A stretch of 64,000 bases of DNA from Taudactylus pleione (Eukaryota; Chordata; Amphibia; Anura; Myobatrachidae), in contig JAUIMM010002572.1 in assembly GCA_031769625.1 (NCBI GenBank), positions 55,348 to 119,347 on the forward strand, written 5' to 3'. Under the pieces are notes generated by a model, which did no database searches, was not told the DNA's origin, and saw only the letters and a program-made list of their open reading frames with translations. Below, one piece after another: positions 23,601-36,632 of the stretch (position 1 is its first letter; every line of letters begins with the position of its first letter). The translations under genes were made by a program, and so were the position numbers.

Positions 23601-26600
23601 GAGAGGGGTGGTGACAGAAGCTAATAAGGAGAGAAGAGGAGAGGGGTGGTGACAGAAGCTAATGAGAGAAGAGGAGAGGGGTGGTGACAGAAGCTAATAA
23701 GGAGAGGAGAGGAGACAGGTGGTGACAGAAGCTAATAAGGAGAGGAGAGGGGTGATGACAGAAGCTAATAAGGAGAGGAGAGGGGTGGTGACAGAAGCTA
23801 ATAATGAGAGGAGAGGGGTGGTGTCAGAAGGTAATAAGGAGAGAAGAGGAGAGGGGTGGTGACAGAAGCTAATAAGGTGAGAAGAGGAGAGGGGCGGTGA
23901 CAGAAGCTAATAAGGAGAGAAGAGGAGTGGGCTGAGGACTAAAGTTAATAAGGAGAGGAGAGGGGTGGTGACAGAAGCTAATAAGGAGAGGAGAGGGGTG
24001 GTGACAGAAGCTAATAAGGAGAGGAGAGGGGTGGTTACAGCAACTAACAAGGAGAGGAGAGGGGTGGTGACAGAAGCCAATGAGGAAAGGAGAGGCGTGG
24101 TGACAGAATCTAATAAGGAGATGAGAGGGGTGGTGACACAAGCCCATAAGGAGAGGAGAGGGATGGTGACAGAAGCTAATAAGAAAGGAGAGGGTTGGTG
24201 ACAGAAGCCAATAAGGAGAGGGGTGGTGACAGAAGCTAATAAGTAGAGGAGAGGGGTGGTGACAGAAGCTAATTAGGGTAGGAGAGGGGTGGTGACAGAA
24301 GCTACTAAGGAGAGGAGAGGGATGGTGACAGAAGCTAATAAGGAGAGGAGAGGGGTGGTGACAGAAGCTAATCATGAGAGGAGAGGGGTGATGACAGAAG
24401 CTAATCAGGAGAGGAGAGGGGTGGTGACAGAAGCTAATAAGGAGACGGGTGGTGACAGAAGCTAATAAGGAGAGGGGTGGTGACAGAAGCTAATAAGGAG
24501 AGGAGAAGGGTGGTGACAGAAGCTAATATGGAGAGGAGAGGGGTGGTGACAGAAGCTAATATGGAGAGGAGAGGGGTGGTGACAGAAGCTAATAAGGAGA
24601 GGAGAGGGGTGTTGACAGAAGCTAATAAGGAGAGGAGAGGGGGGGTGACAGAAGCTAATAAGGAGAGGAGAGGGGTGGTGACAGAAGCTAATAAGGAGAG
24701 GAGAGGGGTGGTGACAGAAGATAATAAGGTGAGGAGAGTTGCGGTGACAGAAGCTAATATGGAGAGGAGAGGGGTGGTGACAAAAGCTAATAAGGAGAGG
24801 AGAGGGGTGGTGACAGAAGCTAATGAGGAGAGGAGAGGGGTGTGACAGAAGCTAATGAGGAGAGGAGAGGGCTGGTGACAGAAGCTAATAAGGAGAGGAG
24901 AGGGGTGGTGACAGAAGCTAATAAGGAGAGGAGAGGGGCGGTGACAGAAGCTAATAAGGAGAGGAGAGGGGTGGTGACCGAAGCTAATAAGGAATGGAGA
25001 GGGGTGGTGACAGAAGCTAATAAGGAGAGGAGAGGAGACAGGTGGTGACAGAAGTTAATAAGGAGAGGAGAGGGATGATGACAGAAGCTAATAAGGAGAG
25101 GAGAGGGGTGGTGACAGAAGCTAATAATGAGAGGAGAGGGGTGGTGTCAGAAGGTAATAAGGAGAGAAGAGGAGAGGGGCGGTGACAGAAGCTAATAAGG
25201 AGAGATTAGGAGAGGGTTTGTGACAGAAGCCAATAAGGAGAGGAGAGGGGTTTGTGACAGAAGCTAATAAGGAGAGGAGTGGGGTGATGACAGAAGCTAA
25301 TCAGGAGAGGGGTGGTGACAGAAGCTAATAAGGAGTGGAGAGGGGTGGTGACAAGCTAATAAGGAGAGGAGAGGGGTGGTGACAGAAGCTAATAAGGAGA
25401 GGAGAGGGGTGGTGACAGAAGCTAATAAGGAGAGTAGAGGGGTGGTGACAGAAGCCAATAAGGAGAGGAGAAGAGAGGGGTGGTGACAAAAGCTAATAAG
25501 GAGAAGAGAGGGGTGGTGACAGAAGCCAATTAGGAGAGGAGAGGGGTGGGGAAAGTAACCAATAAGGAGAAGAGAGGGGTGGTGACAGAAGCTAATAAGG
25601 AGAGGAGAGGGGTGATGACAGAAGCTAATAAGGAGAGGAGAGGGGTGGTGACAGAAGCTAATGAGGAGATTAGAGGGGTGGTGACAGAAGATAAACAGGA
25701 GAGGAGAGGGGTGGTGACAGAAGATAATAAGGAGAGGAGAGGGGTGGTGACTGAAGCTAAAAAGGAGAGGAGAGGGGTGGTGACAGAAGCTAATAAGGAG
25801 AGGAGAGGGGTGGTGACAGAAGCTAATAAGGAGAGATTAGGAGAGGGTTTGTGACAGAAGCCAATAAGGAGAGGAGAGGGGTTTGTGACAGAAGCTAATA
25901 AGGAGAGGAGAGGGGTGATGACAGAAGCTAATCAGGAGAGGGGTGGTGACAGAAGCTAATAAGGAGTGGAGAGGGGTGGTGACAAGCTAATAAGGAGAGG
26001 AGAGGGGTGGTGACAGAAGCTAATAAGGAGAGGAGAGGGGTGGTGACAGAAGCTAATAAGGAGAGTAGAGGGGTGGTGACAGAAGCCAATAAGGAGAGGA
26101 GAAGAGAGGGGTGGTGACAAAAGCTAATAAGGAGAAGAGAGGGGTGGTGACAGAAGCCAATTAGGAGAGGAGAGGGGTGGGGAAAGTAACCAATAAGGAG
26201 AAGAGAGGGGTGGTGACAGAAGCTAATAAGGAGAGGAGAGGGGTGATGACAGAAGCTAATAAGGAGAGGAGAGGGGTGGTGACAGAAGCTAATGAGGAGA
26301 TTAGAGGGGTGGTGACAGAAGATAAACAGGAGAGGAGAGGGGTGGTGACAGAAGATAATAAGGAGAGGAGAGGAGAGGGGTGGTGACTGAAGCTAAAAAG
26401 GAGAGGAGAGGGGTGGTGACAGAAGCTAATAAGGAGGGGAAAGGGGTGGTGACAGAAGCTAATAAGGAGAGGAGAGGGGTGGTGACAGAAGCTAATAAGG
26501 AGAGGAGAGGGGTGGTGACAGAAGCTAATGAGGAGAGAAGAGGAAAGGGGTGGTGACAGAAGCTAATAAGGAGAGGAGAGGGGTGGTGACAGAAGCTAAT

Positions 26601-28677
26601 GAGGAGAGGGGTGGTGACAGAAGCTAATAAGGAGAGAAGAGGAGAGGGATGATGACAGAAGCTAATAAGGAGATGGGTGGTGACAGAAGCTAATCAGGAG
26701 AGGAGAGGGTTGGTGACAGAAGCCAATAAGGAGAGGAGAAGAGAGGGGTGGTGACAGAAGCTAATAAGGAGAGAAGAGGAGAGGGGTGGTGACAGAAGCT
26801 AATAAGGAGAGGAGAGGGGTGGTGACAGAAGCTAATGAGGAGAGGATAGGGGTGTGACAGAAGCTAATAAGGAGAGGAGAGGGGTGGTGACAGAAGCTAA
26901 TAAGGAGAGGAGAGGGGTGGTGATAGAAGCTAATAAGGAGAGGAGAGGGGTGGTGACAGTAGCTAATATGGAGAGGAGAGGTTTGGTGACAGAAGCTAAT
27001 AAGGAGAGGAGAGGGGTGGTGACAGAAGCTAATAAGGAGAGGAGAGGGGTGGTGACAGAAGCTAATAAGGAGAGAAGAGGAGAGGGGTGGTGACAGAAGC
27101 TAATGAGAGAAGAGGAGAGGGGTGGTGACAGAAGCTAATAAGGAGAGGAGAGGAGACAGGTGGTGACAGAAGCTAATAAGGAGAGGAGAGGGGTGATGAC
27201 AGAAGCTAATAAGGAGAGGAGAGGGGTGGTGACAGAAGCTAATAATGAGAGGAGAGGGGTGGTGTCAGAAGGTAATAAGGAGAGAAGAGGAGAGGGGTGG
27301 TGAAAGAAGCTAATAAGGTGAGAAGAGGAGAGGGGCGGTGACAGAAGCTAATAAGGAGAGAAGAGGAGTGGGCTGAGGACTAAAGTTAATAAGGAGAGGA
27401 GAGGGGTGGTGACAGAAGCTAATAAGGAGAGGAGAGGGGTGGTGACAGAAGCTAATAAGTAGAGGAGAGGGGTGGTGGCAGAAGTTAATAAGGAGAGGAG
27501 AAGAGAGGGGTGGTGACAGAAGCTAATAAGGAGAGGAGAGGGGTGGTTACAGCAACTAACAAGGAGAGGAGAGGGGTGGTGACAGAAGCCAATGAGGAAA
27601 GGAGAGGCGTGGTGACAGAATCTAATAAGGAGATGAGAGGGGTGGTGACACAAGCCCATAAGGAGAGGAGAGGGATGGTGACAGAGCTAATAAGAAAGGA
27701 GAGGGTTGGTGACAGAAGCCAATAAGGAGAGGGGTGGTGACAGAAGCTAATAAGTAGAGGAGAGGGGTGGTGACAGAAGCTAATTAGGGTAGGAGAGGGG
27801 TGGTGACAGAAGCTACTAAGGAGAGGAGAGGGATGGTGACAGAAGCTAATAAGGAGAGGAGAGGGGGTGGTGACAGAAGCTAATCATGAGAGGAGAGGGG
27901 TGGTGACAGAAGCTAATCAGGAGAGGAGAGGGGTGGTGACAGAAGCTAATAAGGAGACGGGTGGTGACAGAAGCTAATAAGGAGAGGGGTGGTGACAGAA
28001 GCTAATAAGGAGAGGAGAAGGGTGGTGACAGAAGCTAATATGGAAAGGAGAGGGGTGGTGACAGAAGCTAATATGGAGAGGAGAGGGGTGGTGACAGAAG
28101 CTAATAAGGAGAGGAGAGGGGTGTTGACAGAAGCTAATAAGGAGAGGAGAGGGGGGGTGACAGAAGCTAAAAAGGAGAGGAGAGGGGTGGTGACAGAAGC
28201 TAATAAGGAGAGGAGAGGGGTGGTGACAGAAGATAATAAGGTGAGGAGAGTTGCGGTGACAGAAGCTAATATGGAGAGGAGAGGGGTGGTGACAAAAGCT
28301 AATAAGGATAGGAGAGGAGAGGGGTGGTGACAGAAGCTAATAAGGAGAAGAGAGGGGTGATGACAGAAGCTAATAAGGAGAGAAGAGGAGAGGGGTTGTG
28401 TCAGAAGCTAATAAGGAGAGGAGAGCAGTGGTGACAGAAGTTAATAATGAGAGGAGAGGGGTGGTGACAGAAGCTAATAAGGAGAGAAGAGGATTGGGGT
28501 TATGACAGAAGCCAATAAGGAGAAGAGAGGGGTTTGTGACAGAAGCTAATAAGGAGAGGAGAGGGGTGATGACAGAAGCTAATCAGGAGAGGGGTGGTGA
28601 CAGAAGCTAATAAGGAGAGGAGAGGGGTGGTGACAGAAGCCAATAAGGAGAGGAGAAGAGAGGGGTGGTGACAGAAG
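20632..28677 (+). repeat. Higher-order repeat unit U3 (8046 bp)
   Basis: Order: A 20632, B 21056, C 21633, D 22736, E 23413, F 23869, G 24477, H 24842, D 25546, D 26177, E 26854, F 27348, G 27989. A to H keeps a constant offset of 21902 bp to U6, with by eye only about ten substitutions over 4.5 kb. The last G copy has gctaaaaagg near 28167, shared with U4 only. Small private indels occur at about 27684 (gacagagct) and 27864 (extra G). Confidence 0.92.
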
Positions 28678-31600
28678 CTAATAAGGAGAGAAGAGGAAAG
28701 GGGTGGTGACAGAAGCTAATAAGGAGAGGGGTGGTGACAAGCTAATATGGAGAGGATAGGGATGGTGACAGAAGCTTATGAGGAGAGGAGAGGGGTGGTG
28801 ACAGAAGCTAATAAGGAGAGGAGAGGGGTGGTGACAGAAGCTAATAAGAAGAAGAGAGGGGTGGTGACAGAAGCTAATAAGGAGTGGAGAGGGGTGGTGA
28901 CAAGCTAATAAGGAGAGGAGAGGGGTGGTGACAGAAGCTAATAAGGAGAGGAGAGGGGTGGTGACAGAAGCTAATAAGGAGAGTAGAGGGGTGGTGACAG
29001 AAGCCAATAAGGAGAGGAGAAGAGAGGGGTGGTGACAAAAGCTAATAAGGAGAAGAGAGGGGTGGTGACAGAAGCCAATAAGGAGAGGAGAGGGGTGGGG
29101 ACAGTAACCAATAAGGAGAAGAGAGGGGTGGTGACAGAAGCTAATAAGTAGAGGAGAGGGGTGATGACAGAAGCTAATAAGGAGAGGAGAGGGGTGGTGA
29201 CAGAAGCTAATGAGGAGATTAGAGGGGTGGTGACAGAAGATAATCAGGAGAGGAGAGGGGTGGTGACAGAAGATAATAAGGAGAGGAGAGGAGAGGGGTG
29301 GTGACTGAAGCTAAAAAGGAGAGGAGAGGGGTGGTGACAGAAGCTAATAAGGAGGGGAGAGGGGTGGTGACAGAAGCTAATAAGGAGAGGAGAGGGGTGG
29401 TGACAGAAGCTAATAAGGAGAGGAGAGGGGTGGTGACAGAAGCTAATGAGGAGAGAAGAGGAAAGGGGTGGTGACAGAAGCTAATAAGGAGAGGAGAGGG
29501 GTGGTGACAGAAGCTAATGAGGAGAGGGGTGGTGACAGAAGCTAATAAGGAGAGAAGAGGAGAGGGGTGATGACAGAAGCTAATAAGGAGAGGGGTGGTG
29601 ACAGAAGCTAATCAGGAGAGGAGAGGGGGGGGTGACAGAAGCCAATAAGGAGAGGAGAAGAGAGGGGTGGTGACAGAAGCTAATAAGGAGAGAAGAGGAG
29701 AAGGGTGGTGACAGAAGCTAATAAGGAGAGGAGAGGGGTGGTGACAGAAGCTAATGAGGAGAGGAGAGGGGTGGTGACAGAAGCTAATAAGGAGAGAAGA
29801 GGAGAGGGGTGGTGACAGAAGCCAATAAGGAGAGGAGAGGGGTGGTGACAGAAGCTAATAAGGAGAGGAGAGGGGTGATGACAGAAGCTAATAAGGAGAG
29901 TTGTGGTGACAGAAGCTAATAAGGAGAGGAGAGGGGTGGTTACAGAAGCCAATAAGGAGAGGAGAAGAGAGGGGTGGTGACAGAAGCTAATAAGGAGAGA
30001 AGATGAGAGGGGGGGTGACAGAGCTAATAAGGAGAGGGGTGGTGACAAGCTAATAAGGAGAGGAGAGGGGTGGTGACAGAAGCTAATGAGGAGAGGAGAG
30101 GGGTGGTGACAGAAACTAATAAGGAGAGAAGAGGAGAGGGGTGGTGACAGAAGCTAATAAGGAGAGGAGAGGGGTGGTGACAGAAGCTAATAAGGAGAGG
30201 AGAGGGGTGGTGACAGAAGCTAATAAGGAGAGAAGAGGAGAGGGGTGGTGACAGAAGCTAATGAGAGAAGAGGAGAGGGGTGGTGACAGAAGCTAATAAG
30301 GAGAGAAGAGGTGAGGGGTGGTGACAGAAGCTAATAAGGAGAGAAGAGGAGAGGGTTTGTGACAGAAGCCAATAAGGAGAGGAGAGGGGTTTGTGACAGA
30401 AGCTAATAAGGAGAGGAGAGGGGTGATGACAGAAGCTAATCAGGAGAGGGGTGGTGACAGAAGCTAATAAGGAGTGGAGAGGGGTGGTGACAAGCTAATA
30501 AGGAGAGGAGAGGGGTGGTGACAGAAGCTAATAAGGAGAGGAGAGGGGTGGTGACAGAAGCTAATAAGGAGAGTAGAGGGGTGGTGACAGAAGCCAATAA
30601 GGAGAGGAGAAGAGAGGGGTGGTGACAAAAGCTAATAAGGAGAAGAGAGGGGTGGTGACAGAAGCCAATTAGGAGAGGAGAGGGGTGGGGAAAGTAACCA
30701 ATAAGGAGAAGAGAGGGGTGGTGACAGAAGCTAATAAGGAGAGGAGAGGGGTGATGACAGAAGCTAATAAGGAGAGGAGAGAGGTGGTGACAGAAGCTAA
30801 TGAGGAGATTAGAGGGGTGGTGACAGAAGATAAACAGGAGAGGAGAGGGGTGGTGACAGAAGATAATAAGGAGAGGAGAGGAGAGGGGTGGTGACTGAAG
30901 CTAAAAAGGAGAGGAGAGGGGAGGTGACAGAAGCTAATAAGGAGGGGAAAGGGGTGGTGACAGAAGCTAATAAGGAGAGGAGAGGGGTGGTGACAGAAGC
31001 TAATAAGGAGAGGAGAGGGGTGGTGACAGAAGCTAATGAGGAGAGAAGAGGAAAGGGGTGGTGACAGAAGCTAATAAGGAGAGGAGAGGGGTGGTGACAG
31101 AAGCTAATGAGGAGAGGGGTGGTGACAGAAGCTAATAAGGAGAGAAGAGGAGAGGGATGATGACAGAAGCTAATAAGGAGATGGGTGGTGACAGAAGCTA
31201 ATCAGGAGAGGAGAGGGTTGGTGACAGAAGCCAATAAGGAGAGGAGAAGAGAGGGGTGGTGACAGAAGCTAATAAGGAGAGAAGAGGAGAGGGGTGGTGA
31301 CAGAAGCTAATAAGGAGAGGAGAGGGGTGGTGACAGAAGCTAATGAGGAGAGGATAGGGGTGTGACAGAAGCTAATAAGGAGAGGAGAGGGGTGGTGACA
31401 GAAGCTAATAAGGAGAGGAGAGGGGTGGTGATAGAAGCTAATAAGGAGAGGAGAGGGGTGGTGACAGTAGCTAATATGGAGAGGAGAGGTTTGGTGACAG
31501 AAGCTAATAAGGAGAGGAGAGGGGTGGTGACAGAAGCTAATAAGGAGAGGAGAGGGGTGGTGACAGAAGCTAATAAGGAGAGAAGAGGAGAGGGGTGGTG

Positions 31601-34600
31601 ACAGAAGCTAATGAGAGAAGAGGAGAGGGGTGGTGACAGAAGCTAATAAGGAGAGGAGAGGAGACAGGTGGTGACAGAAGCTAATAAGGAGAGGAGAGGG
31701 GTGATGACAGAAGCTAATAAGGAGAGGAGAGGGGTGGTGACAGAAGCTAATAATGAGAGGAGAGGGGTGGTGTCAGAAGGTAATAAGGAGAGAAGAGGAG
31801 AGGGGTGGTGACAGAAGCTAATAAGGTGAGAAGAGGAGAGGGGCGGTGACAGAAGCTAATAAGGAGAGAAGAGGAGTGGGCTGAGGACTAAAGTTAATAA
31901 GGAGAGGAGAGGGGTGGTGACAGAAGCTAATAAGGAGAGGAGAGGGGTGGTGACAGAAGCTAATAAGGAGAGGAGAGGGGTGGTTACAGCAACTAACAAG
32001 GAGAGGAGAGGGGTGGTGACAGAAGCCAATGAGGAAAGGAGAGGCGTGGTGACAGAATCTAATAAGGAGATGAGAGGGGTGGTGACACAAGCCCATAAGG
32101 AGAGGAGAGGGATGGTGACAGAAGCTAATAAGAAAGGAGAGGGTTGGTGACAGAAGCCAATAAGGAGAGGGGTGGTGACAGAAGCTAATAAGTAGAGGAG
32201 AGGGGTGGTGACAGAAGCTAATTAGGGTAGGAGAGGGGTGGTGACAGAAGCTACTAAGGAGAGGAGAGGGATGGTGACAGAAGCTAATAAGGAGAGGAGA
32301 GGGGTGGTGACAGAAGCTAATCATGAGAGGAGAGGGGTGGTGACAGAAGCTAATCAGGAGAGGAGAGGGGTGGTGACAGAAGCTAATAAGGAGACGGGTG
32401 GTGACAGAAGCTAATAAGGAGAGGGGTGGTGACAGAAGCTAATAAGGAGAGGAGAAGGGTGGTGACAGAAGCTAATATGAAGAGGAGAGGGGTGGTGACA
32501 GAAGCTAATATGGAGAGGAGAGGGGTGGTGACAGAAGCTAATAAGGAGAGGAGAGGGGTGTTGACAGAAGCTAATAAGGAGAGGAGAGGGGGGGTGACAG
32601 AAGCTAATAAGGAGAGGAGAGGGGTGGTGACAGAAGCTAATAAGGAGAGGAGAGGGGTGGTGACAGAAGATAATAAGGTGAGGAGAGTTGCGGTGACAGA
32701 AGCTAATATGGAGAGGAGAGGGGTGGTGACAAAAGCTAATAAGGAGAGGAGAGGGGTGGTGACAGAAGCTAATGAGGAGAGGAGAGGGGTGTGACAGAAG
32801 CTAATGAGGAGAGGAGAGGGCTGGTGACAGAAGCTAATAAGGAGAGGAGAGGGGTGGTGACAGAAGCTAATAAGGAGAGGAGAGGGGCGGTGACAGAAGC
32901 TAATAAGGAGAGGAGAGGGGTGGTGACCGAAGCTAATAAGGAATGGAGAGGGGTGGTGACAGAAGCTAATAAGGAGAGGAGAGGAGACAGGTGGTGACAG
33001 AAGTTAATAAGGAGAGGAGAGGGATGATGACAGAAGCTAATAAGGAGAGGAGAGGGGTGGTGACAGAAGCTAATAATGAGAGGAGAGGGGTGGTGTCAGA
33101 AGGTAATAAGGAGAGAAGAGGAGAGGGGCGGTGACAGAAGCTAATAAGGAGAGATTAGGAGAGGGTTTGTGACAGAAGCCAATAAGGAGAGGAGAGGGGT
33201 TTGTGACAGAAGCTAATAAGGAGAGGAGAGGGGTGATGACAGAAGCTAATCAGGAGAGGGGTGGTGACAGAAGCTAATAAGGAGTGGAGAGGGGTGGTGA
33301 CAAGCTAATAAGGAGAGGAGAGGGGTGGTGACAGAAGCTAATAAGGAGAGGAGAGGGGTGGTGACAGAAGCTAATAAGGAGAGTAGAGGGGTGGTGACAG
33401 AAGCCAATAAGGAGAGGAGAAGAGAGGGGTGGTGACAAAAGCTAATAAGGAGAAGAGAGGGGTGGTGACAGAAGCCAATTAGGAGAGGAGAGGGGTGGGG
33501 AAAGTAACCAATAAGGAGAAGAGAGGGGTGGTGACAGAAGCTAATAAGGAGAGGAGAGGGGTGATGACAGAAGCTAATAAGGAGAGGAGAGGGGTGGTGA
33601 CAGAAGCTAATGAGGAGATTAGAGGGGTGGTGACAGAAGATAAACAGGAGAGGAGAGGGGTGGTGACAGAAGATAATAAGGAGAGGAGAGGAGAGGGGTG
33701 GTGACTGAAGCTAAAAAGGAGAGGAGAGGGGTGGTGACAGAAGCTAATAAGGAGAGGAGAGGGGTGGTGACAGAAGCTAATAAGGAGAGATTAGGAGAGG
33801 GTTTGTGACAGAAGCCAATAAGGAGAGGAGAGGGGTTTGTGACAGAAGCTAATAAGGAGAGGAGAGGGGTGATGACAGAAGCTAATCAGGAGAGGGGTGG
33901 TGACAGAAGCTAATAAGGAGTGGAGAGGGGTGGTGACAAGCTAATAAGGAGAGGAGAGGGGTGGTGACAGAAGCTAATAAGGAGAGGAGAGGGGTGGTGA
34001 CAGAAGCTAATAAGGAGAGTAGAGGGGTGGTGACAGAAGCCAATAAGGAGAGGAGAAGAGAGGGGTGGTGACAAAAGCTAATAAGGAGAAGAGAGGGGTG
34101 GTGACAGAAGCCAATTAGGAGAGGAGAGGGGTGGGGAAAGTAACCAATAAGGAGAAGAGAGGGGTGGTGACAGAAGCTAATAAGGAGAGGAGAGGGGTGA
34201 TGACAGAAGCTAATAAGGAGAGGAGAGGGGTGGTGACAGAAGCTAATGAGGAGATTAGAGGGGTGGTGACAGAAGATAAACAGGAGAGGAGAGGGGTGGT
34301 GACAGAAGATAATAAGGAGAGGAGAGGAGAGGGGTGGTGACTGAAGCTAAAAAGGAGAGGAGAGGGGTGGTGACAGAAGCTAATAAGGAGGGGAAAGGGG
34401 TGGTGACAGAAGCTAATAAGGAGAGGAGAGGGGTGGTGACAGAAGCTAATAAGGAGAGGAGAGGGGTGGTGACAGAAGCTAATGAGGAGAGAAGAGGAAA
34501 GGGGTGGTGACAGAAGCTAATAAGGAGAGGAGAGGGGTGGTGACAGAAGCTAATGAGGAGAGGGGTGGTGACAGAAGCTAATAAGGAGAGAAGAGGAGAG

Positions 34601-36632
34601 GGATGATGACAGAAGCTAATAAGGAGATGGGTGGTGACAGAAGCTAATCAGGAGAGGAGAGGGTTGGTGACAGAAGCCAATAAGGAGAGGAGAAGAGAGG
34701 GGTGGTGACAGAAGCTAATAAGGAGAGAAGAGGAGAGGGGTGGTGACAGAAGCTAATAAGGAGAGGAGAGGGGGTGGTGACAGAAGCTAATGAGGAGAGG
34801 ATAGGGGTGTGACAGAAGCTAATAAGGAGAGGAGAGGGGTGGTGACAGAAGCTAATAAGGAGAGGAGAGGGGTGGTGATAGAAGCTAATAAGGAGAGGAG
34901 AGGGGTGGTGACAGTAGCTAATATGGAGAGGAGAGGTTTGGTGACAGAAGCTAATAAGGAGAGGAGAGGGGTGGTGACAGAAGCTAATAAGGAGAGGAGA
35001 GGGGGTGGTGACAGAAGCAAATAAGGAGAGAAGAGGAGAGGGGTGGTGACAGAAGCTAATGAGAGAAGAGGAGAGGGGTGGTGACAGAAGCTAATAAGGA
35101 GAGGAGAGGAGACAGGTGGTGACAGAAGCTAATAAGGAGAGGAGAGGGGTGATGACAGAAGCTAATAAGGAGAGGAGAGGGGTGGTGACAGAAGCTAATA
35201 ATGAGAGGAGAGGGGTGGTGTCAGAAGGTAATAAGGAGAGAAGAGGAGAGGGGTGGTGACAGAAGCTAATAAGGTGAGAAGAGGAGAGGGGCGGTGACAG
35301 AAGCTAATAAGGAGAGAAGAGGAGTGGGCTGAGGACTAAAGTTAATAAGGAGAGGAGAGGGGTGGTGACAGAAGCTAATAAGGAGAGGAGAGGGGTGGTG
35401 ACAGAAGCTAATAAGTAGAGGAGAGGGGTGGTGACAGAAGTTAATAAGGAGAGGAGAAGAGAGGGGTGGTGACAGAAGCTAATAAGGAGAGGAGAGGGGT
35501 GGTTACAGCAACTAACAAGGAGAGGAGAGGGGTGGTGACAGAAGCCAATGAGGAAAGGAGAGGCGTGGTGACAGAATCTAATAAGGAGATGAGAGGGGTG
35601 GTGACACAAGCCCATAAGGAGAGGAGAGGGATGGTGACAGAAGCTCATAAGAAAGGAGAGGGTTGGTGACAGAAGCCAATAAGGAGAGGGGTGGTGACAG
35701 AAGCTAATAAGTAGAGGAGAGGGGTGGTGACAGAAGCTAATTAGGGTAGGAGAGGGGTGGTGACAGAAGCTACTAAGGAGAGGAGAGGGATGGTGACAGA
35801 AGCTAATAAGGAGAGGAGAGGGGTGGTGACAGAAGCTAATCATGAGAGGAGAGGGGTGGTGACAGAAGCTAATCAGGAGAGGAGAGGGGTGGTGACAGAA
35901 GCTAATAAGGAGACGGGTGGTGACAGAAGCTAATAAGGAGAGGGGTGGTGACAGAAGCTAATAAGGAGAGGAGAAGGGTGGTGACAGAAGCTAATATGGA
36001 GAGGAGAGGGGTGGTGACAGAAGCTAATATGGAGAGGAGAGGGGTGGTGACAGAAGCTAATAAGGAGAGGAGAGGTCTGTTGACAGAAGCTAATAAGGAG
36101 AGGAGAGGGGGGGTGACAGAAGCTAAAAAGGAGAGGAGAGGGGTGGTGACAGAAGCTAATAAGGAGAGGAGAGGGGTGGTGACAGAAGATAATAAGGTGA
36201 GGAGAGTTGCGGTGACAGAAGCTAATATGGAGAGGAGAGGGGTGGTGACAAAAGCTAATAAGGATAGGAGAGGAGAGGGGTGGTGACAGAAGCTAATAAG
36301 GAGAAGAGAGGGGTGATGACAGAAGCTAATAAGGAGAGAAGAGGAGAGGGGTTGTGTCAGAAGCTAATAAGGAGAGGAGAGCAGTGTGACAGAAGTTAAT
36401 AATGAGAGGAGAGGGGTGGTGACAGAAGCTAATAAGGAGAGAAGAGGATTGGGGTTATGACAGAAGCCAATAAGGAGAAGAGAGGGGTTTGTGACAGAAG
36501 CTAATAAGGAGAGGAGAGGGGTGATGACAGAAGCTAATCAGGAGAGGGGTGGTGACAGAAGCTAATAAGGAGAGGAGAGGGGTGGTGACAGAAGCCAATA
36601 AGGAGAGGAGAAGAGAGGGGTGGTGACAGAAG
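28678..36632 (+). repeat. Higher-order repeat unit U4 (7955 bp)
   Basis: Order: A 28678, B 29102, C 29680, D 30685, E 31362, F 31818, G 32426, H 32791, D 33495, D 34131, E 34809, F 35304, G 35945, the same order as U3. B has the TAG variant (29149). The C-to-D interval is about 100 bp shorter than in the other units, because a patch at about 30213-30300 looks like block E. Extra-G changes occur near 29626, 34769 and 35002. Confidence 0.92.
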
